This document shows positions 48,464 to 59,630 of a stretch of 64,000 nt of DNA, one piece after another. The stretch is from Lepidurus packardi (lineage: Eukaryota > Arthropoda > Branchiopoda > Notostraca > Triopsidae), in NCBI GenBank assembly GCA_023053545.1, contig JAKZAN010000124.1:1-64000 (forward strand), read 5' to 3'. The first letter of the stretch is position 1. Every line of letters begins with the position of its first letter. The notes below the pieces were generated by a model. It saw only the letters and a list, made by a program, of their open reading frames with translations, was not told the DNA's origin and ran no database searches. The translations under genes were made by a program, and so were the position numbers.

Positions 48464-49380
48464 GGTGAGAGAATAAGGCGTAATATTGTAATGATTATTT
48501 GGAGTGAGTTTGTGTAGCTGATGGAGTTTTAAGGTGCGCAATTATTGATTCAAGTTTTCAAATAATAGGAATCCAAAACTGCAGAAGCATAAAATATCAT
48601 CGACGATTTACACAGAAAGTGCCACTTCATTATATTTGTTGCCTCCACTCCCTGAATCCTTCACTCCTCACCTTTACTCTACCCTACCCTACATCATTCA
48701 CACCCCCTTTCCCCATTATGCCCACTAAGATCCAGATCACTCCCAATGATATTCTCCACCAAGTTTCCCGACAAATGCTTCCTCGAAAGATTAGGAAAGT
48801 GCATCTACGGAGCATACTGCCCGAGCCAGCACCAACGCCAAGACGATCTCCTTTTCCTACACATTAAAAGGTAAAGAAGCAGACCCGAAACCTGCGAACA
48901 GCCCCGCCTACACAACCCGTCCAGATAGACCTCTCCTGTTACCCCATCAGGCTCCCTCAAAATCCCTTCACATCCTCTACCTTAGCTCTGCCCAACCGAA
49001 CCCCAAACAGTCCTTAGTCACTCATAGAGAGCCAGCAGTCGAGAAGAAGCGAAGAACCCAGAAACCCCCGACGAAACAAAAACAAAGAAGAAAAAAGATA
49101 AAATACAAAATAGCAATACCCCACTGCTTCTTAGACCAACTGTCTAATAACCAAAGCAATATTGTATGGGCATTGGATAATAGTATAATAGCCGAAAGTT
49201 AGGAAATAGAGTGGCCGTGTATTGGTCGGACAGGATTCGATTATATTGATTGCCTCATAATACTCGTAAGATGAAAATCGATCTACACATGGGCAAGGTC
49301 CACTGATCTCCAGACTATTAAAGAATAAACTAATTTCAAAATAATTAATTCTGTTGGAAGTACCGGCGACCCGAAGAAAT
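48464..49380 (+). other. Subtelomeric region with basic ORF running into the telomere
   Basis: From ATG 48718 a basic, Pro/Arg-rich frame (MPTKIQITPNDILHQVSR) stays free of TGA through the unique sequence and through the GGGGTT tract. A real terminal gene would be expected to stop before the telomere, so the coding part probably ends at an unrecognised intron or the frame is chance. Positions 49,240-49,320 are the right copy of the subtelomeric repeat. Confidence 0.4.
49240..49320 (+). repeat. Subtelomeric direct repeat, right copy
   Basis: Same landmarks and order as 205-297: ATTGATTGCCT, CATAATA, GATCT, ATGGGCAAGG, TCCACTGATCTCCAG and a TATT end. It lies 60 bp inside the GGGGTT tract. Confidence 0.5.
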
Positions 49381-49522
49381 GGGGTTGGGGTTGGGGTTGG
49401 GGTTGGGGTTGGGGTTGGGGTTGGGGTTGGGGTTGGGGTTGGGGTTGGGGTTGGGGTTGGGGTTGGGGTTGGGGTTGGGGTTGGGGTTGGGGTTGGGGTT
49501 GGGGTTGGGGTTGGGGTTGGGG
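49381..49522. repeat. Internal telomere tract, (GGGGTT)n
   Basis: About 23-24 perfect GGGGTT copies. The G-rich strand reads 5' to 3' rightward, so this is the right-hand end of the sequence to its left. It is followed, with no spacer and no CCCCAA telomere, by CC and an ATG at 49,525. In frame it would encode Gly-Val repeats. Confidence 0.97.
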
Positions 49523-49524
49523 CC

Positions 49525-51261
49525 ATGAAGCACGCCCTTCAACATTAGCTCTTCGACATTTGTCCCAAAGACAAGTGTCTCACATCCCAAAAACTCGCCT
49601 ACATCTATACCCCTGGTGTTGGAGCTGTTTGCACCGAGATCTCCAAAAAGCCAGATCTTCTATACACTCTCACTAATAGAAATAGGTCTATTGCTATTGT
49701 CTCCACTGGCGGAGCTTTGAACACCCAGAGCAGCAATGTCTTGCCTCTCCTCGACTGGCTGATTGTCCAAATCAAATACTACTCCTACCTTGACGCCTAC
49801 CCTTTTGCGGTAGATCCGAATATCGACCTGAAAGCTGCCATCGCAGACCTATCGAACTCTTTCGGTGCAGTTCTGTTGCTGGAACATCAAGAACCCATGA
49901 GTATACCAGAGGACATGGTGGTTGTTGACAAAACGATTGTCAACGAGTTATTCCAAGAGGATGTGACTCAAGGTGAAAATGTAGCTTGTCTGCTTGATTA
50001 TCTCCTACGCACTCAGAAATATGGATGGGCTTCAAGATAGACAATCAAGCTTTCTGGATAAAACCACAGTACAAAGAATCTGTTCAAACACAAGTTCTAC
50101 CCTGAAAAATACTTTGATAAAACCAACAGCGAAAATTCTCTTTCGTTACACAAGTTCTACAGAGGAAAGATACAGGTCGAACTTAATTTTTTTGATATTG
50201 ATAAACTTCGACCTCTTTTCACACTGGAAAACTTCCAGAAACTAGTTCAAGACAAGGACATCCCTTCAACTTCCAAGAAGGTTTGTGCCATAGTGACAGA
50301 CGGAACAGCCATTTTAGGCTTGGGGGATATCGGCCCAAGGGCAGGCTTACCCGTAATGGAGGGCAAGTCTTGTCTTTTCAAGCACCTGGGAAATGTGAAG
50401 GTCGTACCTGTCTGCATCAACAAAAGGGCGACTGCAGAAGAATAGGTCAAGAGTATCAAAGATCTAGTCTGCAATTATGCAGCCATCAACCTCGAAGACA
50501 TATCTGCTCCTAACTGTTTCACAATTGAGGAAGAGTTATCGAAGTGTGATTTTCCTGTTTTCCACGATGATCAGCATGGGACTGCAATTGTTACTCTTGC
50601 TGGGCTCATTAATGCTGCAAAGGTGGTTGAAAAACCCATGGAGTCATTGAAAGTAGTCATGAATGGAGCAGGAGCAGCTGGAATTACGATAACGAAACTC
50701 CTATTGCATATGGGCATCAAAGAGATCAAGGTATGCGACACTAAGGGATGCATCTACGAAGGGAGAGAGCACATGAACAAGGAGAAAGAGGAACTAGCTA
50801 AAATCATCAACCAATAAAAAAAGAAGGGAACTTTGGAACAATTGATAGAGGGGGCAGATGTCTTCATCGGAGTTTCTGTGGCGGATGCACTCAAGCCCGA
50901 TTGGGTTAAAAAAATGGCCCCCAAGTCTATCATATTCGCCCTTGCCAACCCAATCCCTGAAATCCTACCCCATGTTGCCCACCAAAATGGTGCTTTCGTG
51001 ACTGCTACTGGACGCAGCGACTTCCCCAACCAAATCAACAATTCTTTGGCATTCCCAGGTATTTTCAGAGGAATATTGTAGCACAAGATCAAATCGATCA
51101 CGATGTCAATGAAAGTTGCTGCGGCCCAGGCTATCGCGTAAGCTGTTAAAGGAGACCTAAGCCCCACAAATATTATCCCGGAAAGTCTGGATATGGATAT
51201 CGCGATCTTGATTTCTGACGCTTTGGGGAAAGTGGCCCAGCAGAACAATCCTAAGCTCTGA
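49525..51261 (+). CDS. Malic enzyme (MaeB-like), with an internal insertion; possibly 5'-truncated
   Basis: A 578-residue frame from the first ATG after the GGGGTT tract to TGA 51259. It decarboxylates malate to pyruvate with NAD(P)H. The N-terminal lobe is short ([30 protein letters not shown]). About 190 residues then lack MaeB counterparts before [62 protein letters not shown] (metal Asp pair), the Rossmann [18 protein letters not shown] and LANPIPEI. The catalytic Tyr of YTPGV and the Lys of EGK are present. About 15-25 N-terminal residues typical of MaeB are missing, and no promoter lies upstream, fitting a cut at the telomere join. Confidence 0.85.
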
Positions 51262-51358
51262 TGAAATCATTTGTATTTGCCTATCGAAGAGCCATATTTT
51301 ACCCTATAATTTGATCAACAGGGAACAATAAATGGCAGAAAGACCGGAGAATTTCAAA

Positions 51359-52627
51359 TCATATTTTCAATGACGGAGTTGCAAAACCCACCTTAAAAAC
51401 CTACCACTCCTCGATTTTAAACTTCCCAGATTCGTGTCCCACAAGCTTCAACCAGGTTGCATTATTCTGACCATATCTATCTAGACAACTGTAGCTCCTA
51501 GGGAATCTCATGCAACTCTTCTCGACATTCCCTTTGTCTCGGATAACCAGATCAGGTCCGTGACCAAAGTTTGGGCCTTCGTGCTTACTGCAATAGATCG
51601 CCCTATCGCTGTGCATCAACTCATATTTCTCCCTGAAATCCAATGAAAATAGAAACGAGGTGGCTGTAGGATCCGCAAATCTGCGTATTTTATCGAGAGA
51701 TTGCCAGGGAATCGAGGTGTAGCCGCCGAGGATACGCCCATACTATGTCTTTAGAAGCACAAGAGTATTAGCAATATTGTCACACTAGTCATGGAATGAT
51801 TTGACCGAGAACCTATGCTGGGAAGCTCGGTAAAGAAGTTCTAAACCTTTTATTTCTGCTGGGTGAAACAGTAGTTTAATTGTCTCCGTCTCATACATTA
51901 GCTTGCTATTGGTGCAGAGAAAAGATTTGCTTAATGTTCTTATCCTTTATGGACTGGCTAAGAACACACTTTTATAAGTCTGCACATTTAAACCAGTTGG
52001 CTGCTTGGCTTTGGGCTGACTTGCGCTTAACCTGTCCGATACTATGTTTCTACAGGAGGCCGATTGAGGCCTACTCATAGCCTGTTTAGCTGCGTTTTCA
52101 GGCTTCTTAGTAAAATAAAAGTTATTGTGGTACAAACTCTTAATATCTAGGACCAGTTTATTTAGTGATTCTTTGAATTTGTCACAGTGGCTCCGTATGG
52201 TAGCTGCTGCAACTCTGAGAATGGGCTAATTTTGTTTAGTGTAGACTTAATTCAGAGTAATGCCTTTGAGTCGGCTGTATTCCCCCTTCTGTATGGAATC
52301 GAGAAAGGCTAGTTAAGCAGGACAAAACATTCTATGCTTAATCCAGTCCCTAAAAATATCGAGTTCTTCGAGAAGGGTTTTCGCCCCCTCTTTCATAACC
52401 ATTTAAACTTCCATTAAGGTCGAGCAGTTCAAATATTAGAAAGGGTTCTGCAATTTAGAAATGACTTTGTTCACGAGAGTATCGCTAGCTATGAAGCAGC
52501 ACCCTTCGTGCAGTCTAGCACAGCGGCAGTTGACCTTAGCGCAGGTAAAAGGTTGGTTAGAGCATTCTTATGAGAAACATGCTTGTACTGCTTTGATGCC
52601 TTAGATGCAGGTAGGAGGCTTTTTCAT
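51359..52627 (-). CDS. Cys-rich zinc-finger-like and TLDc domain protein
   Basis: An intronless 422-residue frame from ATG 52627 to TGA 51359. The first 50 residues are Cys-rich (CFSQECSN, CAKVNCRCARLHEGCCF), a B-box-like zinc site. A coiled-coil middle leads to a Ser/Gln linker (QSASCRN). The C-terminal 170 residues form a TLDc domain: LLYRASQHRFSVKSFHDQCD, LLKTQYGRILGGYTSIPW, FLFSLDFREKYEL, GPNFGHGPDLVIRDKGN and KFKIEEWQVF. TLDc proteins bind and regulate the V-ATPase and act in oxidative-stress resistance; the zinc-finger-plus-TLDc arrangement is frequent in ciliates. Confidence 0.85.
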
Positions 52628-52835
52628 AAGGCAAGAATTATGGAGAGGAGGAATAAAATCTTAAGTGGGAATCCTCTAAGAAATAACTGAAGGAAGGAAA
52701 ACATGCAGAATATAACGATGGATGGATGGAGCCTTAGTCGATAGATAAATAAAAGGTAACTTCTCGTTGAGAACTAATAATCGATAATAGTCTGACTGCA
52801 GAATAATTGTAACTCTCAAACCATCATCCCATCTT

Positions 52836-53952
52836 ATGATTAACAAGATTGTCGGCTATGCAGGTTTCCAGTCCTATAGCGAGCTCCCCTATGCAACCCT
52901 CAAGCCTGGCAAGGAAAAGATCCCCCAAGATCAGCTGTGGAAATCCAGTAACTCATACCTTTCTAAACAATCTTCTATGATGCATAGCTGCCCGCGACGT
53001 CGACAACAAACCGAACCTATAGAATTACCACCATTATCAGACCATCTACCGAAAGGACTATCTCTAAAATACCAACCCCCAGGATTATCACCCCAGTCTA
53101 GTCCAGCGAGGTTCCAATGGTTTTCAGGACTATCCCAAGGCCAATACCATCCCCAATTACGAAACCCAATAAGCCAAAAACAACGCTGGCACAAACTAGG
53201 TAGAGGCAGATTCACTTGATATCTAGAAGCAGAGATTCCTCAAGACCGGGGTCTAACACTGGAAAACTAACTACAAACATCAGGTTGATGATTTGAAGAA
53301 AATTGGAAGTGAGCCTCTCCAAGGTTTAGGTTTGACTAACAAAGGTGTGAACGCATTCAATCATGCTAATGTTGACGGTAACAAGAATGTTTTGACATAA
53401 AATGGAACTAGCAATCTTAACAACTCCCCTGGCAATACTGCTGGTGCTAGGAGCCAGTCTGCGGGGAAAACTATGGACAATTTCAGAGGGAAAATGCCTG
53501 AATGGTCCAAGAACAACTACATGTACATGAACAAAGCTCCCATGGGAATCACCTAATACAAGTTCAGCATCGGAGGTCGTGCCCCGGTCGAAATCATGGA
53601 TCAGAACTCGCAACAACAACCCAGGATATATAACCCTCTAAAGTAATATCTTCAGACATTCATTTTTACTTTCTCTCATGTTGTTAGAGCCGGAACCACT
53701 CAACTCGTCGAACACATTCCCGGTTACCAAGGGTTCCTCCCCGCAGCCAGAACTATAGGCAAGGCTTTCGAGCACAGCAAGGGTTAGGAATGTCGTACGA
53801 CGTTCCAAAAGAACAACCTGATTGAAAACTACCACGTGCACGTGCCTGGATACACTGGGTTCAAGCCGAAGGCCAATGTGGTAGAAAACCATAAGCTGCG
53901 CACGAGCTGTTTCAACACAAATGAACTTTTAGAGAACACAAAGTCCCCTTGA
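52836..53952 (+). CDS. CIMIP2/FAM166-like ciliary protein
   Basis: Two introns (40 nt GTAACTC, 45 nt GTAATAT) leave exactly 344 codons from ATG 52836 to TGA 53950. The family signature, a Pro-Gly-Tyr-x-Gly-Phe motif, occurs twice near the C-terminus: HIPGYQGFLPAARTIGKAF and HVPGYTGFKPKANVV, and a variant (IVGYAGF) opens the protein. Between them the chain is rich in Asn, Tyr and Gln. FAM166/CIMIP2 proteins are microtubule inner proteins of axonemal doublets. The family call rests on the PGYxGF pattern, so confidence is moderate. Confidence 0.75.
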
Positions 53953-54083
53953 TGAATAATAGGATATTCTTTTATTTCTGGTAGAATTATTTCTGTATAC
54001 TCAATATTTTGGCTCAAGACTGACGAATATTAAGTCACAAAATGTGCCGAGACAGGAAAATAAAACAGAGCAGAAAACAATCA

Positions 54084-54326
54084 TCACTAGATAGCTTTGT
54101 GCCTGTCGAAAACTGAAGGCAATTCGTAGGCCCCAGGACCTGGGTTAGCAGGATCGCCTCTCGTTTGCAGACTCACATTTTTTGCGAATCGCTTCGCCTG
54201 CCCGAATTTCACATTCCTGCCTGCATAATAGAAGAATTTGTGGTCTTGCCTAATGGGGCTCTTATTCCTCAAGTTCAAGTAGGAGTAGCCTGATTTTGGG
54301 ATCCTCGGGGGGCTAGCTTAGCTCAT
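54084..54326 (-). CDS. Small SHIPPO/STPG-like axonemal protein, 80 aa
   Basis: A short intronless frame from ATG 54326 to TGA 54084. It contains the SHIPPO-type motif PGPGAYELP near the C-terminus preceded by FGQAKRFAKNV and by YLNLRNKSP. Such proteins are sperm-tail/axonemal. It lies 27 bp from the end of the long C2 gene on the same strand; in other frames this stretch is split by stop codons, so it may be a separate gene or a terminal exon. Confidence 0.65.
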
Positions 54327-54352
54327 CAGTCTCTATTTAGTGAAATATGGTG

Positions 54353-57300
54353 TCATGGAAGGATTTTTACTTTTCTTCTGGGCTCACTTTCTAGGAGGTG
54401 GTTGCTGAGCTGATGCCGTTCTTGATCGATGAAAAGGGTCGAGTAAGGATTAACTTTGTTTGGGGTCTTCATTTCGTAGTTAATGAGCAGTTCTCCTGTG
54501 GCATTGTTTTCTTGATTGTACAAAAGTATTCTATAACTATACATTCTCGTTTTATTCTTCAGGTCTGAGACAGCACATTCGCTAGAACCCAGTACCAAGC
54601 TGGACCCATCTTTACGCAAATGCATCACAAATTTCACTGGAAGTTACTCGCAAGTAATACTGATGCTCTTCTTCAGCCAGAAAACTTAACGGTCTGTCGA
54701 GGCCTCATACCTGGTCGACTGAAAGCCGTGACTTATCATCAAGAAGACGGAGTAAGGTTCGGGAGAAAGATCGAAGTTTTTGAATATGGTGGAGTGTATT
54801 ACCAGCGTATAGAGAACTTCGTTACTCTCCTTAAGATCGAGCTCTGGCTTGATATTCTTGGCTCCCTGGTAATTTTTAGCATCTATATCTTCTGTATTGT
54901 TCGCTTGAAGTACTTTTCCTATTCTATCAACATGGTTTGAGATAGAAGAAGTCGAGAAATCTACATTTGGCTCTGCTCTAGGTCTAAGAGCTTTGAGTTT
55001 GTTGTTTTATAAAAATTGCCTGATAGGAGTAGAGGTGTCTATTTTAGGAGTTGAGGTGTCATAGACGATGGACTTGGCTATGGTGATGTGCTCGGGCATC
55101 ATATTTTCTAGATGATGGGGGTTAGTTTATGGGATTTGTTTGTTGGAAGTGGATATTTCTGTTAGAGTATATCTTACAGGACTCGGTAACTCTCCTATAT
55201 TATTTGCTTGATATGGTTTTTCTGAAGAGTTGTCGATAGTAATAAGCTAGAGCTTCGAGAAGCCGAGGTTTTTTAGTCGGTTCATAGGTGAGTTTAAAGG
55301 CGAACACTGTGTCTCATCTTTTAAATCCGGTGCACCTACTACTGCCTAAACTTTAGGCTACGATTTCAGGGAGGGGTTAAATCGTATGGGGCTGATCATA
55401 AACTGTAGCTCCCCACACTTCAAACCTTGAAAGATAATTGGCAAAGTAACAGACCCACTTCTGATTGGTCCAGCTGACTTGAAGGTACTGATACCGATTT
55501 CGAGGGGCTGGAGTTACTACTATTATTCTACGGCAGAAGCAGAATCAAGAGCCGGACGTCGCTCGAGGTACTTGATCACAAACATGAGATGCTAGAAAGA
55601 GGGAAGCTAGAATGGTTCTGCCCAGGAGTAGGGAGGGAATTTCTGGGTGCAAAGAGAAGTTTTACCAATGAATTTATCTTTGGTCCTGACCTAAATGAAT
55701 ATTTTGTTTCTGAAGTTCTTATGTTTCATGTAATGAACATTTATGCTGATCTTCGAAATCTGCAAACACTCCATCGCCTCGCGTAAACGACTACCAGCTA
55801 AGTCTCTAAAACAATTCAAGCCAGAGGAGTTGCTGTCATGACTCATGAGCCCTCGCGGAGTATTCCTATACAGCTTTATCGGTGTTTAGATTTTGTTGCT
55901 GCTGTCCCACAGACTATTCTTTCTGCTGGTTTCTTCCACAAGGTCATTGTCTTAAGAGAAACCAAGGCTGACAGGATTTTATTCTAATTGTTTCCTCCTC
56001 GCATGGATATTTTAGGAGGGGTCTGATAGTGTATTGTTGTCGCAGCCTGATTGGGATGCTGAGTTGTCGTAGCTGACTGTTAACACACGACTCCCTCTGT
56101 TGTACCTGTTACGTTTAAATGAGTGAGACGATCTTTGCCAATCCTCTCGTCTAACTTCTTTCGAAGATTCCTATTATTAATTCTTGGAAGTAATTATAGC
56201 TTTCTCTTTGGAGGGTTGGCTTGCTTCGGCCAGTGTGTCGTAGGGTTGCCGGTCTTGTACTATTACTGGCACACCCTAGAATTTCTCGAGCATCGACAAA
56301 TCCTTGGCTATGAGTAGTCTGGTTTAGTTACCCGTGGGGTCCATCGCCGACTATTCAATGCTTTTCACAGGAGTTTTACGTGCACCCATGTTCTGATCTT
56401 GTTCCTTTGGTGTATACGTAGCGATGGGTAAAAACTCCATTCTTTCTGCTCTTTCTTCCTCTTGTCTTCTGAACATGGAAGACTAAAGTTCGGTATTAGA
56501 TATACTGGTAGATTATTTCTGTGCTGCTGGCCGAACTGTGATAGAATTCTATCGTTGTCCGTCTTGAGAATGTATGGGTTCTTTGAGGGTTGATGTGTCA
56601 AAGCTAAAGTGATTAGCTTTTTTTCTACAGTGTTCTTCTTCCTCGTTAGACAATTCGAGAATATTGTCAACATAGTTGTCGACGGCCCTGTCTCTGAAAG
56701 GTGAGGTATTGTTGAAGTTGAATAGCATGTTTTCACTGTCGAACGAATTGTCTTTACTGGAAACCATCTTGTCGATGCCCTTTAGCAAGCCTAGCTCTTA
56801 GTATATAGAAGCATTGCTTAAGTCTTTAGCCTGATTGTTATAAAGGGCGGCATCGCCAATCTTTCTGACATTTTAGAGACTGCTGTTCTGGCTGACGATC
56901 GGACTTTTATTATTAAAATTGTAGTTATAATGGGATACTTGATCGTTGGCTCTAGGGTTATTATTTTCTGTATGCAGGCTCCCGAACTAGAATCGCAAAG
57001 CCTCTTCACGTGAGTACTCATGCGACATATTGTTTTGCCTCAGGCTGACTTCATTTTCAGGCACAAGGGTCTAAGGTTCCACATCAAAGATGTTCTATTT
57101 TCTTAAAAGCACCATCTCCAGAAGAGCCATCACTGCCGCACCGCAGACTCCTTTGAGCTGTAAAAGATCCTGCTTCTTCCAAACGACGTCACCTTTGCTC
57201 AAGTAGTCATCGAATGCAGCTTGTGTTTGGCATAGCAGGACCTCTTCATTCTGATACTTAGTTGGGTCGAAAATCTGATCTTCTTCGTCAGGTATTTATT

Positions 57301-57574
57301 TGGGTGAATCGGAATCGAGGTTTGGCTTATGCCAAAGCTAGAGATTGAAGTGATAGGCACTTCCTCTTACTAGGAGGAATTTTTAATTGAAATCTCCATG
57401 GGTTGTAGTTAATAGGACTTTGGTTGAGTAAGAGTGTCCCGAGTGGTCAATGACTTTGCAATAGATGTTCTAAGGGGGACTTGATATTAATTGCGGGGAT
57501 CAGGAATAAGCTATTACTGGCAGAGGGATCGTGCAGCCTATGAGGTTAACTTTACCCACCACGATTTAGATCAT
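54353..57574 (-). CDS. Long protein with three C2-like domains
   Basis: From ATG 57574, after removal of a 48-nt intron (GTAATAG to CCCTTAG), the frame is open to TGA 54353, 1057 residues. The N-terminal C2-like fold starts IVVGKVNLIGCTIPLPNIY with KVLLTTTHGDFNQKFLLV. A central low-complexity part rich in Asn/Ser/Gln follows (NNNPRANDQ, FNNTSPFRD). A second C2-like fold reads ISINVHYMKHKNFRNKIFIQ, FIGKTSLCTQKFPP, FEPFLPSFEHLMFV region, and a third begins YTLVIHSTIFKNFDLSPEPY and ends GELLINYEM. The acidic Ca2+-site aspartates are not clearly conserved, so it may be a C2 scaffold (RPGRIP1/CC2D2-like transition-zone proteins are one possibility). No other family is recognised. Confidence 0.65.
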
Positions 57575-57860
57575 TAGGACTGAAGAGTCTTTCTAGATAA
57601 GGGGATTTTGTGAGTATTTGCTATTATTTTATAATAGTTACCTAATCAGCCTGTATGTTTTCAATGTTCTCAATCTTACTCCTCTTAAAATAGCTTTCTC
57701 CTCAAATAATCGACATTGTAGGTTTCGTCGAAAGCTACCTGCACCCACGACTTCCACAGTTCTATCGTCGTTCAACTATGCTGTACTCTCAATCGACTCT
57801 GATGGCTCAATAATAACCATTGGCTCCCAAAAATTATTAGTATATGGCATTACAAATCAA

Positions 57861-58779
57861 TCATAATCTCACTTATGGAATCACAGTCTACTCGAATTTG
57901 GCTCCGACTATTTGCCTTTTTCTTCTATTGGGATTCACCAGATCGCCCTTACGTGCTGGCTTTTTCGACTCCTTAAACACCTCCTACATGAAATTTTTGC
58001 TTTGCTGCTCCGCCTGGACCTTCACTGCCTCTTCCTTCTATGTCTACCTTTTCTTTCGCTCCTGCTCCAGCTATTTTTTGACGTTCGCTAGTTCTTTATT
58101 TTTTGCTTATATGAGTTGGTGGCAGAAAGTCTTGTTCAGTTTCCGAAATTCCTAGGGTCGAGTCGTAGCATCAATACGAAGCCCCAGTTCAAAGATATGA
58201 TTGATGGTGACTTACCCTTCCATCTTAATCCTGACTTTAACGAAGGCTGTCTCGTGGTTGCTGCCTCTGAAGCCGATGGTAACAGGAGTCTTATGAAGGG
58301 CATCTGACAAAAATTCGAGTAGTTTTCCTAAACTCTAGACATTAAGATTCATTTGATTAGCTTTTTATGTGAAGTAAGGGATGTCAAAGCGTTCAAGCCA
58401 GAATGTCTGGAAGCAGTCTGTTAGATAGAGAGTGACATAGCCTTTCTCGCGCATCTTCTTGAGCAAGACGACATACTACACATTGTCGTGTATGAGGGTG
58501 GAGTTGGCACCATCAATCTTTTCAAGAAGGCCAGTGCTTTCCATCAGATAAGATTTCGTAGACTGCAGATTTTTGAAAGTTAATATAACTTTGCTGTAAG
58601 ACCAGAGATAAAGGATCTGTTTATTTACTTGTGACTTCGTAGACACTGCAGAAGACTCCCAAATACAGTACTCCGATTTGGAACTCTAAACATCTGTTGA
58701 ACTGTCTCACAATGTCGTGTTCCTTGAGGCTGCTATGTTGTTTATGATCAGAATAAAAGAAGGAGCTCAGGATTTCCAT
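57861..58779 (-). CDS. Coiled-coil protein, exon structure uncertain
   Basis: A start at ATG 58779 (MEILSSFFYSDHKQHSSL) reads coding-like. Further on, another frame (KVILTFKNLQSTKSYLMEST, GLLEKIDGANSTLI, MREKGYVTLYLTDCFQTFWL, GKLLEFLSDALHKTPVTIGF) is clearly coding, and the end (ELANVKKQLEQERKKR) is a coiled coil stopping at TGA 57861. Two introns must join these, near 58,610-58,640 and 58,150-58,220, but the visible GT-AG choices leave one-base phase problems. Family unknown. Confidence 0.5.
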
Positions 58780-59040
58780 GGAGCTAACTGAAACATTTGT
58801 CGCACTTGGGAGTTAAATCTGCATTGTAGGAATAATATTGAGAAGAATCAAAAGCCTATACATACGAAATATACAACATGCCAGTACTAGGGACACTAAA
58901 CCCACTCCTTCGCCTCGCTTCGTAGTTCCTTTCTTTAAACTCGAGTCGCCGCAACACAGAATATTACTAAACTAGCCTTCCCTCACACACCCTCTTTGCT
59001 CAATACCTTTCGCCTTCACGTTATTTTTCTGATCCAGATT

Positions 59041-59529
59041 TCAGCGCCAACAGGGTTTCAGGATTTCGCAATATTAATCGTCCCGCAGGGCTACTAATGA
59101 GTTTTTGCGTGAACCTAGTACGACTGTCCTACGACTACTTGAATCGCAGGTTCTTGGTCTTGCTGATGAAAGAGCCCGATCCAATCCATTTCTTGTTGCT
59201 GAAGTTTTACTCAACATGTTCATTCTGAAGATAATCTTTTCTTTTTTGTTGAGATTGACCGTTTCTCCCGAAACAAACGGTGCATGAATTTTGACGAGAT
59301 CGGAGGTATCCTTCTGCAAGGGTTTGGAAACCACAGAAATCAAAGTGGTTTTAGTTGTAAACTGTCTGGTGTGAGACAGTCTGGCTTGGACGATTTGTTG
59401 TTAGATTAAGGAAGGCTTCCGCCGAGCAGAGTTAAGGTGTTTCAAAGCAGGAGGATCGATAGTGACAAAGTTACTCAAATCAATGATTCTTGGTTTCCTG
59501 ACGAACGACACGATCGGCATTGCCTGCAT
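59041..59529 (-). CDS. Uncharacterised basic protein, 162 aa
   Basis: An intronless frame from ATG 59529 to TGA 59041. It is Lys/Arg/Ser-rich (SFVRKPRIIDLSNF, LNSARRKPSLI, RALSSARPRTCDSSSRRT) with no membrane segment or domain recognised. Neighbours on both sides are coiled-coil genes on the same strand, so a cytoskeletal role is conceivable but not shown. Confidence 0.55.
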
Positions 59530-59630
59530 TTTCGGTGCTTCCGCTGTCTGTATTTATTATAGCTCAATTAATTATAACTGGAGACTGATATCCACCCATA
59601 TGCTGATGCGAGTATTTGCGTAAACAACTG

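Noticed and set aside
49354-49548. Gly-Val repeat protein encoded by the GGGGTT array
   Set aside because: It is a translation of telomeric DNA in frame by chance; no real protein is implied.
49131-49590. Pro-Thr and Pro-Asn repeat ORFs on the minus strand
   Set aside because: Same cause: reverse translation of the telomere hexamer.
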